A stretch of 64,000 bases of DNA from Rhinopithecus roxellana (Eukaryota; Chordata; Mammalia; Primates; Cercopithecidae). Position 1 is the first letter of the stretch; each line of letters opens with the position of its first letter. A model generated the notes under the pieces. The model did no database searches, was not told the DNA's origin, and saw only the letters and a list, made by a program, of their open reading frames with translations. The position numbers and the translations under genes were made by a program. Below are positions 22,055 to 32,794 of this stretch, one piece after another. The DNA is taken from contig NC_044550.1 in the NCBI RefSeq assembly GCF_007565055.1, positions 84,444,033 to 84,508,032 on the forward strand, in the 5' to 3' direction.

Positions 22055-22120
22055 GATGACTCCTGGCCTCAAGCGATCTTCCTGCCTCTTCCTCCCAAAG
22101 TGCTGGGATTACAAGGCATG
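22055..22120 (-). mobile_element. Alu fragment, antisense
   Basis: A short antisense piece ('ctcctggcctcaagcgatct' to 'gtgctgggattaca') is followed by 'cccaaatgtag' instead of the usual Alu start. Confidence 0.7.
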
Positions 22121-22130
22121 AATCCCAAAT

Positions 22131-22548
22131 GTAGCTGCAGGATGGTTGCAACTGATTTCCACTGAACTCCTGGTTTCTGTTTCTGAATGCTGTATCTTTT
22201 TAAGTTCTTTATTTTCTTCTCTAGTAAACAGCCGTGGGTAATTTTTTAATGGAAAAAAAATGACTATTTTGAAAATATTGGAAAATGTCTTTATTTTTTC
22301 CCTGTACTGGATTGATAGTTTGGCTGGGTAACAAATTCTAGGTACAGAGTCATTTTCTTTCAAAAGTTTGAAAGTATTGCTGTGTCCTCGTTATCTGTAT
22401 TTGTTGATGAGACATTTTAACAATCACATTTTTATTTAAAATGATATGTTCTTTTATTCTCTCTTCACACATTTGTGATTTTTCTCTTTGTCCTTGGAAC
22501 TTTGTGACTTATTTGTGCCCTCTGACAAGCTCCCTAATGTACTTTTAT
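22131..22548. other. Intergenic, no gene seen
   Basis: This is AT-rich sequence between two antisense Alus, possibly old L1 derived ('gattgatagtttggctgggt'). I cannot place it firmly. Confidence 0.3.
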
Positions 22549-22840
22549 TTAGTTAGTTATTTTTTTTAGAGACAGGGTCTCACTCTGTTACCCAGACTGG
22601 AGTGCAGTGTCACAATCATAATTCACTATAACCTTGGACTCGTGGGCTCAAGCAATCCTCCCACCTTAGCCTCCCTGAGTAGCTAGGACTTCAGGCACAT
22701 GCCACCATGTCCAGCTAAGTTTTTTTTTTATTTTTGTAGAAACGAGGTCTCGCTATGTTGCACAGTTTGGTCTCAAATTCCCGGCCTCAAGTGACCCTCC
22801 CACCTCTGCTTCCCAAAGTGCTGAGACTACAGGAATGAAA
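22549..22840 (-). mobile_element. Alu SINE, antisense, old
   Basis: AluJ-like antisense copy ('agagacagggtctcactctg' to 'aaagtgctgagactacagga'). Its 5' end gives way to 'cccaaatgtag', as in the fragment at 22055. Confidence 0.88.
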
Positions 22841-23084
22841 CCCAAATGTAGTATTTCTCTCATGCAAGATTGTAACTTCACCTTTCTGACATTATGACTT
22901 GGGGAATCTAACTCATGACAAAGCGCATAGTTATTTGATACTCCCATTGTCAAACACTCCATTTCTACTGTGGTAGCATTCTAGAAGCTGTTTTTCAAAT
23001 GGTGAGTACCTCTCTGATATGCTAATTTGTGCTCATTCTAGATGTCTTTCCTGCATACCACTTACTAGGGCTTTCCAGAAACTC

Positions 23085-23755
23085 TACACATCATCCCTAC
23101 CCAGCATGATTACTCCTAATTCCATTGGATATGCCTGGTCTTCTGGCCTAAGCAGTAAAGTAGCTTGCGCTACAGGCTGCACCTGCTTCTGAGTCTTCTT
23201 TGAGCTCCACTCAAAATAGTCTCCCAACTTACCTAAGAAATTAGAGCAGTATTCTGAAGTAGAATATGTACTGTCACTACAGTCCAAAGAGGCCCATTGT
23301 TAATGTGCTCTTTTTTGGGGGTGAAAAGTTTGAAGTACAATAATATTTGCTTTACCTTAAAGGGGGTATCCCTGCATAGCCCAAACCACTGAGTCCCTAA
23401 AATCTTCATAAGTATGGCAGACCCCTAAATCATTGTAGGATTTATCTCCCAGGCTATGACCCAAGACCCATGGGTCTTGCCAAGGTATCTAGAGTACTTC
23501 CCACTTCCTTGCACCAACACAATTAACATGATGTCATCAATATAATAAATACTGTGATGCTCTGTGGAACGTTAAGATACACAAAGTTCCTTCCTACTAT
23601 ACTGTGACAAAAACCTGAAGAGTTAAAATAACCTTGCAGCATGGAATATATTTTGCTGTCTTTTCTGCATAAATGTCCTCTGCTTTGATCCTCTTTCCAG
23701 ATGGGAAAAGAAAACATTTGCCAGATCAACAACTGAAACCAGCATCGCAAAGTTA
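23085..23755 (-). pseudogene. Endogenous retrovirus pol relic (class I-like reverse transcriptase)
   Basis: On the minus strand this segment reads as a degraded gammaretrovirus-like polymerase. The catalytic YIDDIML motif is encoded at 23524-23544 with no change, preceded by a region resembling the RT fingers and palm and followed at lower coordinates by thumb/connection-like sequence. Several stops and frame changes break it, and pieces are open in different frames (23523-23750 and 23623-23814). No gag or env was found. It is an old, non-functional genomic copy. I infer class I from motif style; the family is not assigned. Confidence 0.75.
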
Positions 23756-24460
23756 TAACTGAGACAGTGAAAGAGATCTGACCTAACTGACTCCATCTTG
23801 CTTCTAACCTCCAAGCTGTCCTTGTTCGTTCCTGGGTGTAGGCTGATCTAACTCTGGGAGAAACTTAGTTTACAGTTGAGAACAAAGATGATAACAGCCC
23901 TCTCCCAAAACAAATCCCCTTCTTGCCTGGGGACTACACTGCCTTTGTAAGACTAACAAATTAGCCAAAAGATTAGAAATTATGGTTTAGGACTCCTGCA
24001 ACTGGAGACTACAAGATTCTGAACCTCCTCAAATTGCTCTTGGGGATAACATGACTCTTACAAAGCTAAGATCAGTGTTTGAGATATTTTGCAGACTCTG
24101 CACTCGATGGATCAGCTGGCACCACTCAGATCAATAAACTGGCTCATCTGATCTTGTAACCCTCACTCAGGAACCAACTCAGTGCAAGGCAGCTTCAACT
24201 CCCTGTGATTTCATCTCCGACCCAACCAGTCAGCACTCACAACTCATTGACTGCCACCCACCCACCAAATTATCCTTAAAACATCTGATCCTCAAATGTA
24301 TGGGGAGACTGATTTGAGTAACAACAAAACTCAGGTCTCCCTCACAGCCAGCTCTGTGTGAATTACTTTCTCTATCGCAATTCCCCTGTCTTGATAAATC
24401 AGCTCTGTCCGGGTAGTGGGCAAGGTGAACCCACTGGGCAGCCTCCAGCTGCCTCAACTT
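23756..24460 (+). mobile_element. LTR, probably ERV1-type, sense orientation
   Basis: The block starts near 'tgagacagtgaaagagatct' and ends near 'gggcaaggtgaaccca'. It has an AATAAA at about 24135 and LTR-end-like 'ttgataaatcagctctgtcc'. Its orientation is opposite to the pol relic beside it, so it is probably a separate insertion. Family uncertain. Confidence 0.6.
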
Positions 24461-24719
24461 TGAGGTCTTTTGCAGCATTCACTCAAAGTCCACATAGTCC
24501 TGGTCAAAGACTAAACATGGCAAAGTTTCTAGAGCTGGTCCATTCTTGCTCATCATGGGATTCCTCTAATGGGAAATCTTTCCCCAAGGGCTCCCCACCA
24601 GCCTAGCCAAACTTTCTCTGAGACTCTTAGCTATTATGATGCTACTTCCACCAGGTTCTTGTTGCTATCTGGCTATTGAGTGATTCAGTCCCACTAAACA
24701 ACGTCAACCTGATTGTCCT
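24461..24719. other. Unassigned, possibly more ERV sequence
   Basis: No gene is seen. It may continue the antisense ERV on the far side of the LTR, but I find no clear motif. Confidence 0.3.
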
Positions 24720-24872
24720 TCTTTGTTTTTAAGAAACAGGGTCTTGCTCTGCCACCCAGGTTGGAGCACAGTGGTGTGATCATAGCTCACTATAGCTTCC
24801 AACTCCTGGGCCTTAGCAATCCTCCTGCCTCAGCCTCCCAAGGAGCTATGGCTGCAGGCATCCACCACCACT
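24720..24872 (-). mobile_element. Alu left monomer, antisense
   Basis: A single antisense Alu arm ('aagaaacagggtcttgctct' to 'caaggagctatggctgcagg'), probably FLAM or a truncated AluJ. Confidence 0.75.
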
Positions 24873-25029
24873 GATTGAGAGCCACTTCCAGTACTCACTG
24901 TCTTGGACACAGACTTGAGTGAAAGTGCAGGTAGTTTATTTGGGAAATGATCTCAGGAAGCAGGTAATGAAGTAGGAGAGATAAACGAAAGGTTCTGTCT
25001 AGAAGCTCTGAAGGAGAAACTATCCCACG

Positions 25030-25340
25030 TCCCTCCCCTAGCTTGTAGTGGCTGCAGGCAATCCTTGCTGAACTTTGAATTATGGATCCATCACTTCAAT
25101 CTCTGCCTCTGTCTTCACATGGCTTCTTCCCTGTGTATGCTTGTGTCTCTGTGTCCAAGTTTCCATCTTCCTATAAGGCACCAGTTATTGGATTAGAGAC
25201 CATCCTAATTCAGTATGGCTGGCCTTATCTTAACTTGATTATATCTGCAAAGACTCTATTTCCAAATAAAGTCACACTCTGAGGTTCCTGGGAGACATGG
25301 ATTTGAGGAAACACTCTTCAACCCAGTACAGGCTCCAAAG
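25030..25340 (-). mobile_element. MLT1-type MaLR LTR, antisense
   Basis: Landmarks 'cttcacatggcttcttccct', 'gtgtctctgtgtccaagttt', 'acttgattatatctgcaaag' and 'ctctatttccaaataaagtc' match an antisense MLT1-type LTR. Diverged, with indistinct edges. Confidence 0.7.
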
Positions 25341-26690
25341 ACAAATAACTAATCACATAGTTCTGTCCTTTTGGCCACATGGATATGTGGCTTCAGGGAC
25401 CAACAGAGTAACTGTTATTATACACATTATCTTGTTATAATAACTGTTATTATGCACATTTATCATGATTTACATCATTGGATAAGTGAACAGTCGAAGT
25501 GTTCTCCTAACATGTGCCAGAGCCAAAGTATAATGGTAAACCAGGCCAAGAGCATTCTTTAGTTCAGTGATTTCCAAACCCTTTACCCACAGAATCCTTT
25601 GTTCAAATGACATTTTATTAGGGATGTTCAGACAAACATAATGGATGAAAGATGTTCTTGCAGAAACAGGGCTGGCAGGACCGGAGGCTCCCACCTCCTG
25701 GGTCAGATTATGCAGTAAGGAGCTTCACAGAATATGACTGGAAATCCACATACCTATTTTTCTGTTTAATTCAGGAAGCAGTTGCTAAACACAACAGAAC
25801 AAAGTAAGTACATAGGGCTAAGAGAAGAGGTAGAGAGAAGAACAAAATGAATTTAGGAAAGACTAGAAAGGAGATTGCTGTAGGCACTTTAAGTATGTGG
25901 ATCCAAAAAGGAGAGGAAAAGTCTGAGAATACCAGTATGTAGCTTCCTGGAGATCCCAGAAGAAAAGGTAAAAGAATGAAGAGGAAAAGGAAGGAAGAAG
26001 CTACTTATACAATGATTTAAAGTGGTAGCTGGTGTTTTATGTCTTCTTGGATAAAGCTCTAAAGTTTCCGGAGTCAACTTCGAGTCAATTAGCTACATAG
26101 GGCAAGCATGTTTACACTGAATGGCTTAGAGATCTTCCCAAATAAGTAGATAAACAGAAGACTTTAGTCTCCAACCTCATGAATCTAATACTTTCTGTGA
26201 GCATTTAGCTTGTATACAAAGCCAAATAAAAGCATTCTATCTAAATAAATCGATGATAATTTATATCTTCTGATCTTTCCAAAGAGAAATGTTTGTATGT
26301 GGAGAAAATAAATAAATAACATGATGTTTAAAGGAATAAACAATTCTACCCCACAACACACAAGGCAAAGTGAGATACTAAGCCATTCAAGGAGTCTAGC
26401 GTCTTTACCAAAGAGGGAATGTATCTGTCAAGATGCCAATGGATTAAACTTTTCTAAGAAAACATTTTAATTTGTTGTCGGAAATAGTTTTATATCTAAC
26501 TTATTGATTTTCACATGTTGAAACTAGCTGAGCCTAATAAGGAACTAAGTATAAGTTGGAAACCATTCAGCTATCAAAATACTGCTAAGTAGTATTACAA
26601 CAATTTCATGAAAATGCCTGAATAAGATATTTTGTTCAGCAAATGCTATGCCACCAATACCACCTCAATGACTAATTTCTTTCAGTGCAA
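25341..26690. other. Intergenic, no gene seen
   Basis: This is AT-rich unique-looking sequence. Short minus-strand frames (25470-25694, 25889-26077) lack any family signal. Confidence 0.4.
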
Positions 26691-26853
26691 GGTTCTCCTT
26701 GTACAGGCGACTCTTAATCTTTTTTGGATCATGGATCCCTTGGAAGTCTAGTGAAGAAATCTCTTCAATGCATTTTTTAATGCATAGAATTATATGAGCA
26801 CCAATTATATTAAAATATAGTTATTAAAATAATTTTTAAAAAACAAATTTGTG

Positions 26854-27887
26854 GAAAAAGGGGCGGAGCAAGATGGCCGAATAGGAACAGCTCCAGTCTC
26901 CAACTCCCAGCGCAAGCAACACAGAAGACCGGTGATTTCTGCATTTTCAACTGAGGTACTGGGGTCATCTCACTAGGGAGTGCCGGACAATCGGTGCTGG
27001 TCAGCTGCTGCAGCCTGACCAGCGAGAGCTGAAGCAGGGCGAGGCATCGCCTCACCTGGAAGCGCAAGGGGGAAGGGGATCCGTTTTCCTAGCCAGGGGA
27101 ACTGAGACACACAACACCTGGAAAATCGGGTAACTCCCACCCCAATACTGCGCTGTAAGCATACAGGCACACCAGAATATATCCCACACCTGGCCGGGAG
27201 GGTCCCACGCCCACGAAGCCTCCCTCACTGCTAACACAGCAGTCTGCCGCCATCTATCCGCAAGGCAGCAGCGAGGCTGGGGGAGGGGCGCCCGCCATTG
27301 CTGAGGCTTAAGTAGGTAAACAAAGCCGCTGGGAAGCTCGAACTGGGTGGAGCTCACAGCAGCTCAAGGAAGCCTGCCTGTCTCTGTAGTCTCCACCTCT
27401 GGGGACAGCGCACAGCTGAAGACCAACAGGGGAAGTAGCAGGAGCCGGTGCAGACGCGAACGACTCTGTCTGACAGCTTTGGGGAGAGCCGTGGATCTCC
27501 CAACGCGGAGGTTGAGATCTGAGAACGGACAGACTGCCTGCTCAGGTGTGTCCCTGACCCCTGAGTAGCCTAGCTGGGAGAAATCCCCCACTGGGGCAGT
27601 CTGACACCCCACACCTCACAGGGTGGAGTACACCCCTGAGAGGAAACTTCCAAAGGAAGAATCAGACAGGTACACTCGCTGTTCAGCAATATTCTATCTT
27701 CGGCAACCTCTGCTGCTGATACCCAGGCAAACAGGGTCTGGAGTGGACCTCAAGCAATCTCCAACAGACCAACAGACAGTCCTTTTGACTGTCAGAAGGA
27801 AAACTATCAAACAGGAAGGACACCTATACCAAAACCGCATCAGTACGTCACCACCATCAAAGACCAGAGACAGATAAAACCACAAAG
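26854..27887 (+). promoter_or_regulatory. L1 5' UTR with internal promoter
   Basis: About 1.03 kb precedes ORF1, somewhat longer than the human L1 5' UTR of about 0.9 kb. A YY1-type core 'caagatggc' at 26869-26877 sits where the L1 start-site-positioning YY1 element lies. CpGs and GC content are far above the surrounding DNA (27000-27560). The L1 5' UTR normally acts as an RNA polymerase II promoter located inside the transcribed region, and is usually silenced by CpG methylation. Minus-strand frames here (for example 27364-27612) are not supported as genes. Confidence 0.88.
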
Positions 27888-28904
27888 ATGGGGAAGAAGC
27901 AGGGCAGAAAAGCTGGAAATTCAAAAAATAAGAGCGCATCTCCCCCTGCAAAGGAGCGCAGCCCATCGCCAGCAACGGATCAAAGCTGGTCAGAGAATGA
28001 CTTGGACGAGAGGAGAGAAGAAGGCTTCAGTCTATCAAACTTATCAGAGCTAAAGGAGGAATTACGTACCCAGCGCAAAGAAACTAAAAATCTTGAAAAA
28101 AGAGTGGAAGAATTGACAGCTAGACTAATTAATGCAGAGAAGATCATAAACGAAATGACAGAGATGAAAACCATGACACGAGAAATACGTGACAAATGCG
28201 CAAGCTTCAGTAACCGACTCGATCAACTGGAAGAAAGAGTATCAGCGATTGAAGATCAAATGAATGAAATGAAGCGAGAAGAGAAACCAAAAGAAAAAAG
28301 AAGAAAAAGAAATGAGCAAAGCCTGCAAGAAGTATGGGATTACGTAAAAAGACCAAATCTACGCCTGATTGGGGTGCCTGAAAGTGAGGGGGAAAATGGA
28401 AACAAGTTGGAAAACACTCTTCAGGAAATCATCCAGGAGAACTTCCCCAACCTAGTAGGGCAGGCCAACATTCAAATTCAGGAAATACAGAGAACGCCAC
28501 AAAGATACTCCTCCAGAAGAGCAACTCCAAGACACATAATTGCCAGATTCACCAAAGTTGAAATGAAGGAAAAAATCTTAAGGGCAGCCAGAGAGAAAGG
28601 TCGGGTTACCCACAAAGGGAAGCCCATCAGACTAACAGCAGATCTCTCGGCAGAAACTCTACAAGCCAGAAGAGAGTGGGGGCCAATATTCAACATTCTT
28701 AAAGAAAAGAATTTTAAACCCAGAATTTCATATCCAGCCAAACTAAGTTTCATAAGTGAAGGAGAAATAAAATCCTTTACAGATAAGCAAATGCTTAGAG
28801 ATTTTGTCACCACCAGGCCTGCCTTACAAGAGACCCTGAAGGAAGCCCTAAACATGGAAAGGAACAACCGGTACCAGCCATCGCAAAAACATGCCAAAAT
28901 GTAA
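27888..28904 (+). CDS. L1 ORF1 protein (RNA-binding chaperone), intact
   Basis: ORF1p forms trimers that coat L1 RNA in cis to make the retrotransposition RNP. The 338 codons equal the usual primate length. Layout: basic N terminus (1-50); coiled coil with heptads at about 52-150; RRM at about 157-252, with NLRLIGVP (157-164) and the TPRHIIARF block (213-221); and C-terminal domain at about 264-323. Key residues present are the REKG motif (235-238), Arg261 in RREWGPIFNIL, and Tyr282 in SYPAKLSF. The proline-directed sites Ser18, Ser27, Thr203 and Thr213 are also kept. The start is the first ATG of the canonical MGKK N terminus. ORF2 follows after a 62-bp spacer. No stop, frameshift or missing key residue is seen. 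Confidence 0.97.
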   Translation: MGKKQGRKAGNSKNKSASPPAKERSPSPATDQSWSENDLDERREEGFSLSNLSELKEELRTQRKETKNLEKRVEELTARLINAEKIINEMTEMKTMTREIRDKCASFSNRLDQLEERVSAIEDQMNEMKREEKPKEKRRKRNEQSLQEVWDYVKRPNLRLIGVPESEGENGNKLENTLQEIIQENFPNLVGQANIQIQEIQRTPQRYSSRRATPRHIIARFTKVEMKEKILRAAREKGRVTHKGKPIRLTADLSAETLQARREWGPIFNILKEKNFKPRISYPAKLSFISEGEIKSFTDKQMLRDFVTTRPALQETLKEALNMERNNRYQPSQKHAKM

Positions 28905-28966
28905 AGACCATCGAGGCTAGGAAGAAACTGCATCAACTAACGAGCAAAATAACCAGTTAATATCTA

Positions 28967-31900
28967 ATGGCAGGATCAAGTTCACACATAACAATACTAA
29001 CCTTAAATGTTAATGGACTAAATGCTCCAATTAAAAGACACAGACTGGCAAACTGGATAAAGAGTCAAGACCCATCAGTCTGCTGTATTCAGGAGACCCA
29101 TCTCACATGCAGAGACATACATAGGCTCAAAATAAAGGGATGGAGGAAGATCTACCAAGCAAATGGAGAACAAAAAAAAGCAGGGGTTGCAATCCTTGTC
29201 TCTGATAAAACAGACTTTAAACCATCAAAGATCAAAAGAGACAAAGAAGGCCATTACATAATGGTAAAGGAATCAATTCAACAGGAAGAGCTAACTCTCC
29301 TAAATATATATGCACCCAATACAGGAGCACCCAGATTCATAAAGCAAGTGCTTAGAGACTTACAAAGAGACTTAGACTCCCATACAATAATAATGGGAGA
29401 CTTCAACACGCCGCTGTCAACATTAGACAGATCAACGAGACAGAAAGTTAACAAGGATATCCAGGAATTGAACTCATCTCTGCACCAAGCGGACCTAATA
29501 GACATCTATAGAACTCTCCACCCCAAATCAACAGAATATACATTCTTCTCAGCACCACATCGCACTTATTCCAAAATTGACCACATAATTGGAAGTAAAG
29601 CACTCCTCAGCAAATGTAAAAGAACAGAAATTATAACAAACTGTCTCTCAGACCACAGTGCAATCAAACTAGAACTCAGGACTAAGAAACTCAATCAAAA
29701 CCGCTCAACTACATGGAAACTGAACAACCTGCTCCTGAATGACTACTGGGTACATAACGAAATGAAAGCGGAAATAAAGATGTTCTTTGAAACCAATGAG
29801 AACAAAGATACAACATACCAGAATCTCTGGGACACATTTAAAGCAGTGTGTAGAGGGAAATTTATAGCACTAAATGCCCACAAGAGAAAGCAGGAAAGAT
29901 CTAAAATGGACACTCTAACATCACAATTAAAAGAACTAGAGAGGCAAGAGCAAACACATTCAAAAGCTAGCAGGAGGCAAGAAATAACTAAGATCAGAGC
30001 CGAACTGAAGGAGATAGAGACACAAAAAACCCTCCAAAAAATCAATGAATCCAGGAGTTGGTTTTTTGAAAAGATCAACAAAATTGACAGACCGCTAGCA
30101 AGGCTAATAAAGAAGAACAGAGAGAGGAATCAAATAGATGCAATAAAAAATGATAAAGGGGATATCACCACTGACCCCACAGAAATACAAACTACCATCA
30201 GAGAATACTATAAACGCCTCTACGCAAATCAACTAGAAAATCTAGAAGAAATGGATAAATTCCTGGACACTTACACTCTCCCAAGGCTAAACCAGGAAGA
30301 AGTTGAATCCCTGAATAGACCAATAGCAGGCTCTGAAATTGAGGCAACAATTAATAGCCTACCCACCAAAAAAAGTCCAGGACCAGATAGATTCACAGCT
30401 GAATTCTACCAGAGGTACAAGGAGGAGCTGGTACCATTCCTTCTGAAACTATTCCAATCAATAGAAAAAGAGGGAATCCTCCCTAACTCATTTTATGAGG
30501 CCAACATCATCCTGATACCAAAGCCTGGCAGAGACACAACAAAAAAAGAGAATTTTAGACCAATATCCCTGATGAACATTGATGCAAAAATTCTCAATAA
30601 AATACTGGCAAACCGGATTCAGCAGCACATCAAAAAGCTTATCCACCATGATCAAGTGGGCTTCATCCCTGGGATGCAAGGCTGGTTCAACATTCGCAAA
30701 TCAATAAACGTAATCCAGCATATAAACAGAACCAAAGACAAGAACCACATGATTGTCTCAATAGATGCAGAAAAGGCTTTTGACAAAATTCAACAGCCCT
30801 TCATGCTAAAAACGCTCAATAAATTCGGTATTGATGGAACATATCTCAAAATAATAAGAGCCATTTATGACAAACCCACAGCTAATATCATACTGAATGG
30901 GCAAAAACTGGAAAAATTCCCTTTGAAAACTGGCACAAGACAGGGATGCCCTCTCTCACCACTCCTATTCAACATAGTGTTGGAAGTTCTGGCTAGGGCA
31001 ATCGGGCAAGAGAAAGAAATCAAGGGTATCCAGTTAGGAAAAGAAGAAGTCAAATTGTCCCTGTTTGCAGATGACATGATTGTATATTTAGAAAACCCCA
31101 TCGTCTCAGCCCAAAATCTCCTTAAGCTGATAAGCAACTTCAGCAAAGTCTCAGGATACAAAATTAATGTGCAAAAATCACAAGCATTCTTATACACCAG
31201 TAACAGACAAGCAGAGAGCCAAATCAGGAATGAACTTCCATTCACAATTGCTTCAAAGAGAATCAAATACCTAGGAATCCAGCTTACAAGGGATGTAAAG
31301 GACCTCTTCAAGGAGAACTACAAACCACTGCTCAGTGAAATAAAAGAGGACACAAACAAATGGAAGAACATACCATGCTCATGGATAGGAAGAATCAATA
31401 TCGTGAAAATGGCCATACTGCCCAAGGTTATTTATAGATTCAATGCCATCCCCATCAAGCTACCAATGAGTTTCTTCACAGAATTGGAAAAAACTGCTTT
31501 AAAGTTCATATGGAACCAAAAAAGAGCCCGCATTGCCAAGACAATCCTAAGTCAAAAGGACAAAGCTGGAGGCGTCACGCTACCTGACTTCAAACTATAC
31601 TACAAGGCTACAGTAACCAAAACAGCATGGTACTGGTACCAAAACAGAGCTATAGACCAATGGAACAGAACAGAGTCCTCAGAAATAATACCGCACATCT
31701 ACGGCCATCTGATCTTTGACAAACCTGAGAGAAACAAGAAATGGGGAAAGGATTCCCTATTTAATAAATGGTGCTGGGAAAATTGGCTAGCCATAAGTAG
31801 AAAGCTGAAACTGGATCCTTTCCTTACCCCTTATATGAAGATTAATTCAAGATGGATTAGAGACTTAAATGTTAGACCTAATACCATAAAAACCCTAGAA

Positions 31901-32794
31901 GAAAATCTAGGTAGTACCATTCAGGACATAGGCATGGGCAAGGACTTCATGTCTAAAACGCCAAAAGCAACGGCAGCAAAAGCAAAAATTGACAAATGGG
32001 ATCTAATTAAACTAAAGAGCTTTTGCACAGCAAAAGAAACTACCATCAGAGTGAACAGGCAACCTACAGAATGGGAGAAAATTTTTGCAACCTACTCATC
32101 TGACAAAGGGCTAATATCCAGAATCTACAAAGAACTCAAACAAATATACGAGAAAAAAACAAACAACCCCATCAAAAAGTGGGGAAAGGATATGAACAGA
32201 CATTTCTCAAAAGAAGATATTCATACAGCCAACAGACACATGAAAAAATGCTCATCGTCACTCGCCATCAGAGAAATGCAAATCAAAACCACAATGAGAT
32301 ACCATCTCACACCAGTTAGAATGGCAATCATTAAGAAGTCAGGAAACAACAGGTGTTGGAGAGGATGTGGAGAAATAGGAACACTTTTACACTGTTGGTG
32401 GGATTGTAAACTAGTTCAACCATTATGGAAAACAGTATGGCAATTCCTCAAGGATCTAGAACTAGATGTACCATATGACCCAGCCATCCCACTACTGGGT
32501 ATATACCCAAAGGATTATAAATTATTCTACTACAAAGACACATGCACACGTATGTTTATTGCGGCACTATTCACAATAGCAAAGACTTGGAATCAACCCA
32601 AATGTCCATCTGTGACAGACTGGATTAAGAAAATGTGGCACATATACACCATGGAATACTATGCAGCCATAAAAAAGGATGAGTTTGCGTCCTTTGTAGG
32701 GACATGGATGCAGCTGGAAACAATCATTCTTAGCAAACTATCACAAGAACAGAAAACCAAACACCGCATGTTCTCACTCATAGGTGGGAACTGA
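28967..32794 (+). CDS. L1 ORF2 protein (endonuclease and reverse transcriptase), intact
   Basis: ORF2p nicks target DNA and reverse-transcribes L1 RNA at the nick (target-primed reverse transcription). The 1275 codons equal the full primate length. The APE-type endonuclease (about 1-239) keeps Asn14, Glu43, Asp145, Asn147, Asp205, Asp229 and His230. The PCNA-box tyrosine Tyr414 is present. The reverse transcriptase (about 498-773) keeps Asp600 and the FADD motif at 700-703. The C-terminal segment keeps the CX3CX7HX4C motif (CWRGC...HCWWDC). The frame is open throughout. The 62-bp spacer after ORF1 suits the unconventional reinitiation known for L1 ORF2. Catalytic competence is inferred from residues only. 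Confidence 0.97.
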   Translation: MAGSSSHITILTLNVNGLNAPIKRHRLANWIKSQDPSVCCIQETHLTCRDIHRLKIKGWRKIYQANGEQKKAGVAILVSDKTDFKPSKIKRDKEGHYIMVKESIQQEELTLLNIYAPNTGAPRFIKQVLRDLQRDLDSHTIIMGDFNTPLSTLDRSTRQKVNKDIQELNSSLHQADLIDIYRTLHPKSTEYTFFSAPHRTYSKIDHIIGSKALLSKCKRTEIITNCLSDHSAIKLELRTKKLNQNRSTTWKLNNLLLNDYWVHNEMKAEIKMFFETNENKDTTYQNLWDTFKAVCRGKFIALNAHKRKQERSKMDTLTSQLKELERQEQTHSKASRRQEITKIRAELKEIETQKTLQKINESRSWFFEKINKIDRPLARLIKKNRERNQIDAIKNDKGDITTDPTEIQTTIREYYKRLYANQLENLEEMDKFLDTYTLPRLNQEEVESLNRPIAGSEIEATINSLPTKKSPGPDRFTAEFYQRYKEELVPFLLKLFQSIEKEGILPNSFYEANIILIPKPGRDTTKKENFRPISLMNIDAKILNKILANRIQQHIKKLIHHDQVGFIPGMQGWFNIRKSINVIQHINRTKDKNHMIVSIDAEKAFDKIQQPFMLKTLNKFGIDGTYLKIIRAIYDKPTANIILNGQKLEKFPLKTGTRQGCPLSPLLFNIVLEVLARAIGQEKEIKGIQLGKEEVKLSLFADDMIVYLENPIVSAQNLLKLISNFSKVSGYKINVQKSQAFLYTSNRQAESQIRNELPFTIASKRIKYLGIQLTRDVKDLFKENYKPLLSEIKEDTNKWKNIPCSWIGRINIVKMAILPKVIYRFNAIPIKLPMSFFTELEKTALKFIWNQKRARIAKTILSQKDKAGGVTLPDFKLYYKATVTKTAWYWYQNRAIDQWNRTESSEIIPHIYGHLIFDKPERNKKWGKDSLFNKWCWENWLAISRKLKLDPFLTPYMKINSRWIRDLNVRPNTIKTLEENLGSTIQDIGMGKDFMSKTPKATAAKAKIDKWDLIKLKSFCTAKETTIRVNRQPTEWEKIFATYSSDKGLISRIYKELKQIYEKKTNNPIKKWGKDMNRHFSKEDIHTANRHMKKCSSSLAIREMQIKTTMRYHLTPVRMAIIKKSGNNRCWRGCGEIGTLLHCWWDCKLVQPLWKTVWQFLKDLELDVPYDPAIPLLGIYPKDYKLFYYKDTCTRMFIAALFTIAKTWNQPKCPSVTDWIKKMWHIYTMEYYAAIKKDEFASFVGTWMQLETIILSKLSQEQKTKHRMFSLIGGN

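Noticed and set aside
23756..24460. Idea that the sense LTR is the LTR of the adjacent antisense pol relic
   Set aside because: The LTR-end features read in the opposite orientation to pol, so they do not form one provirus.
27364..27612. Antisense ORF in the L1 5' UTR (possible ORF0-like gene)
   Set aside because: Human ORF0 lies antisense in the L1 5' UTR, but position and sequence cannot be matched here by eye, and older L1PA lineages may lack it. Overlapping random frames are equally long.
28478..28936. 152-codon minus-strand ORF (also 30865-31311 and 29743-30081)
   Set aside because: These are antisense shadows of the real L1 ORF1 and ORF2.
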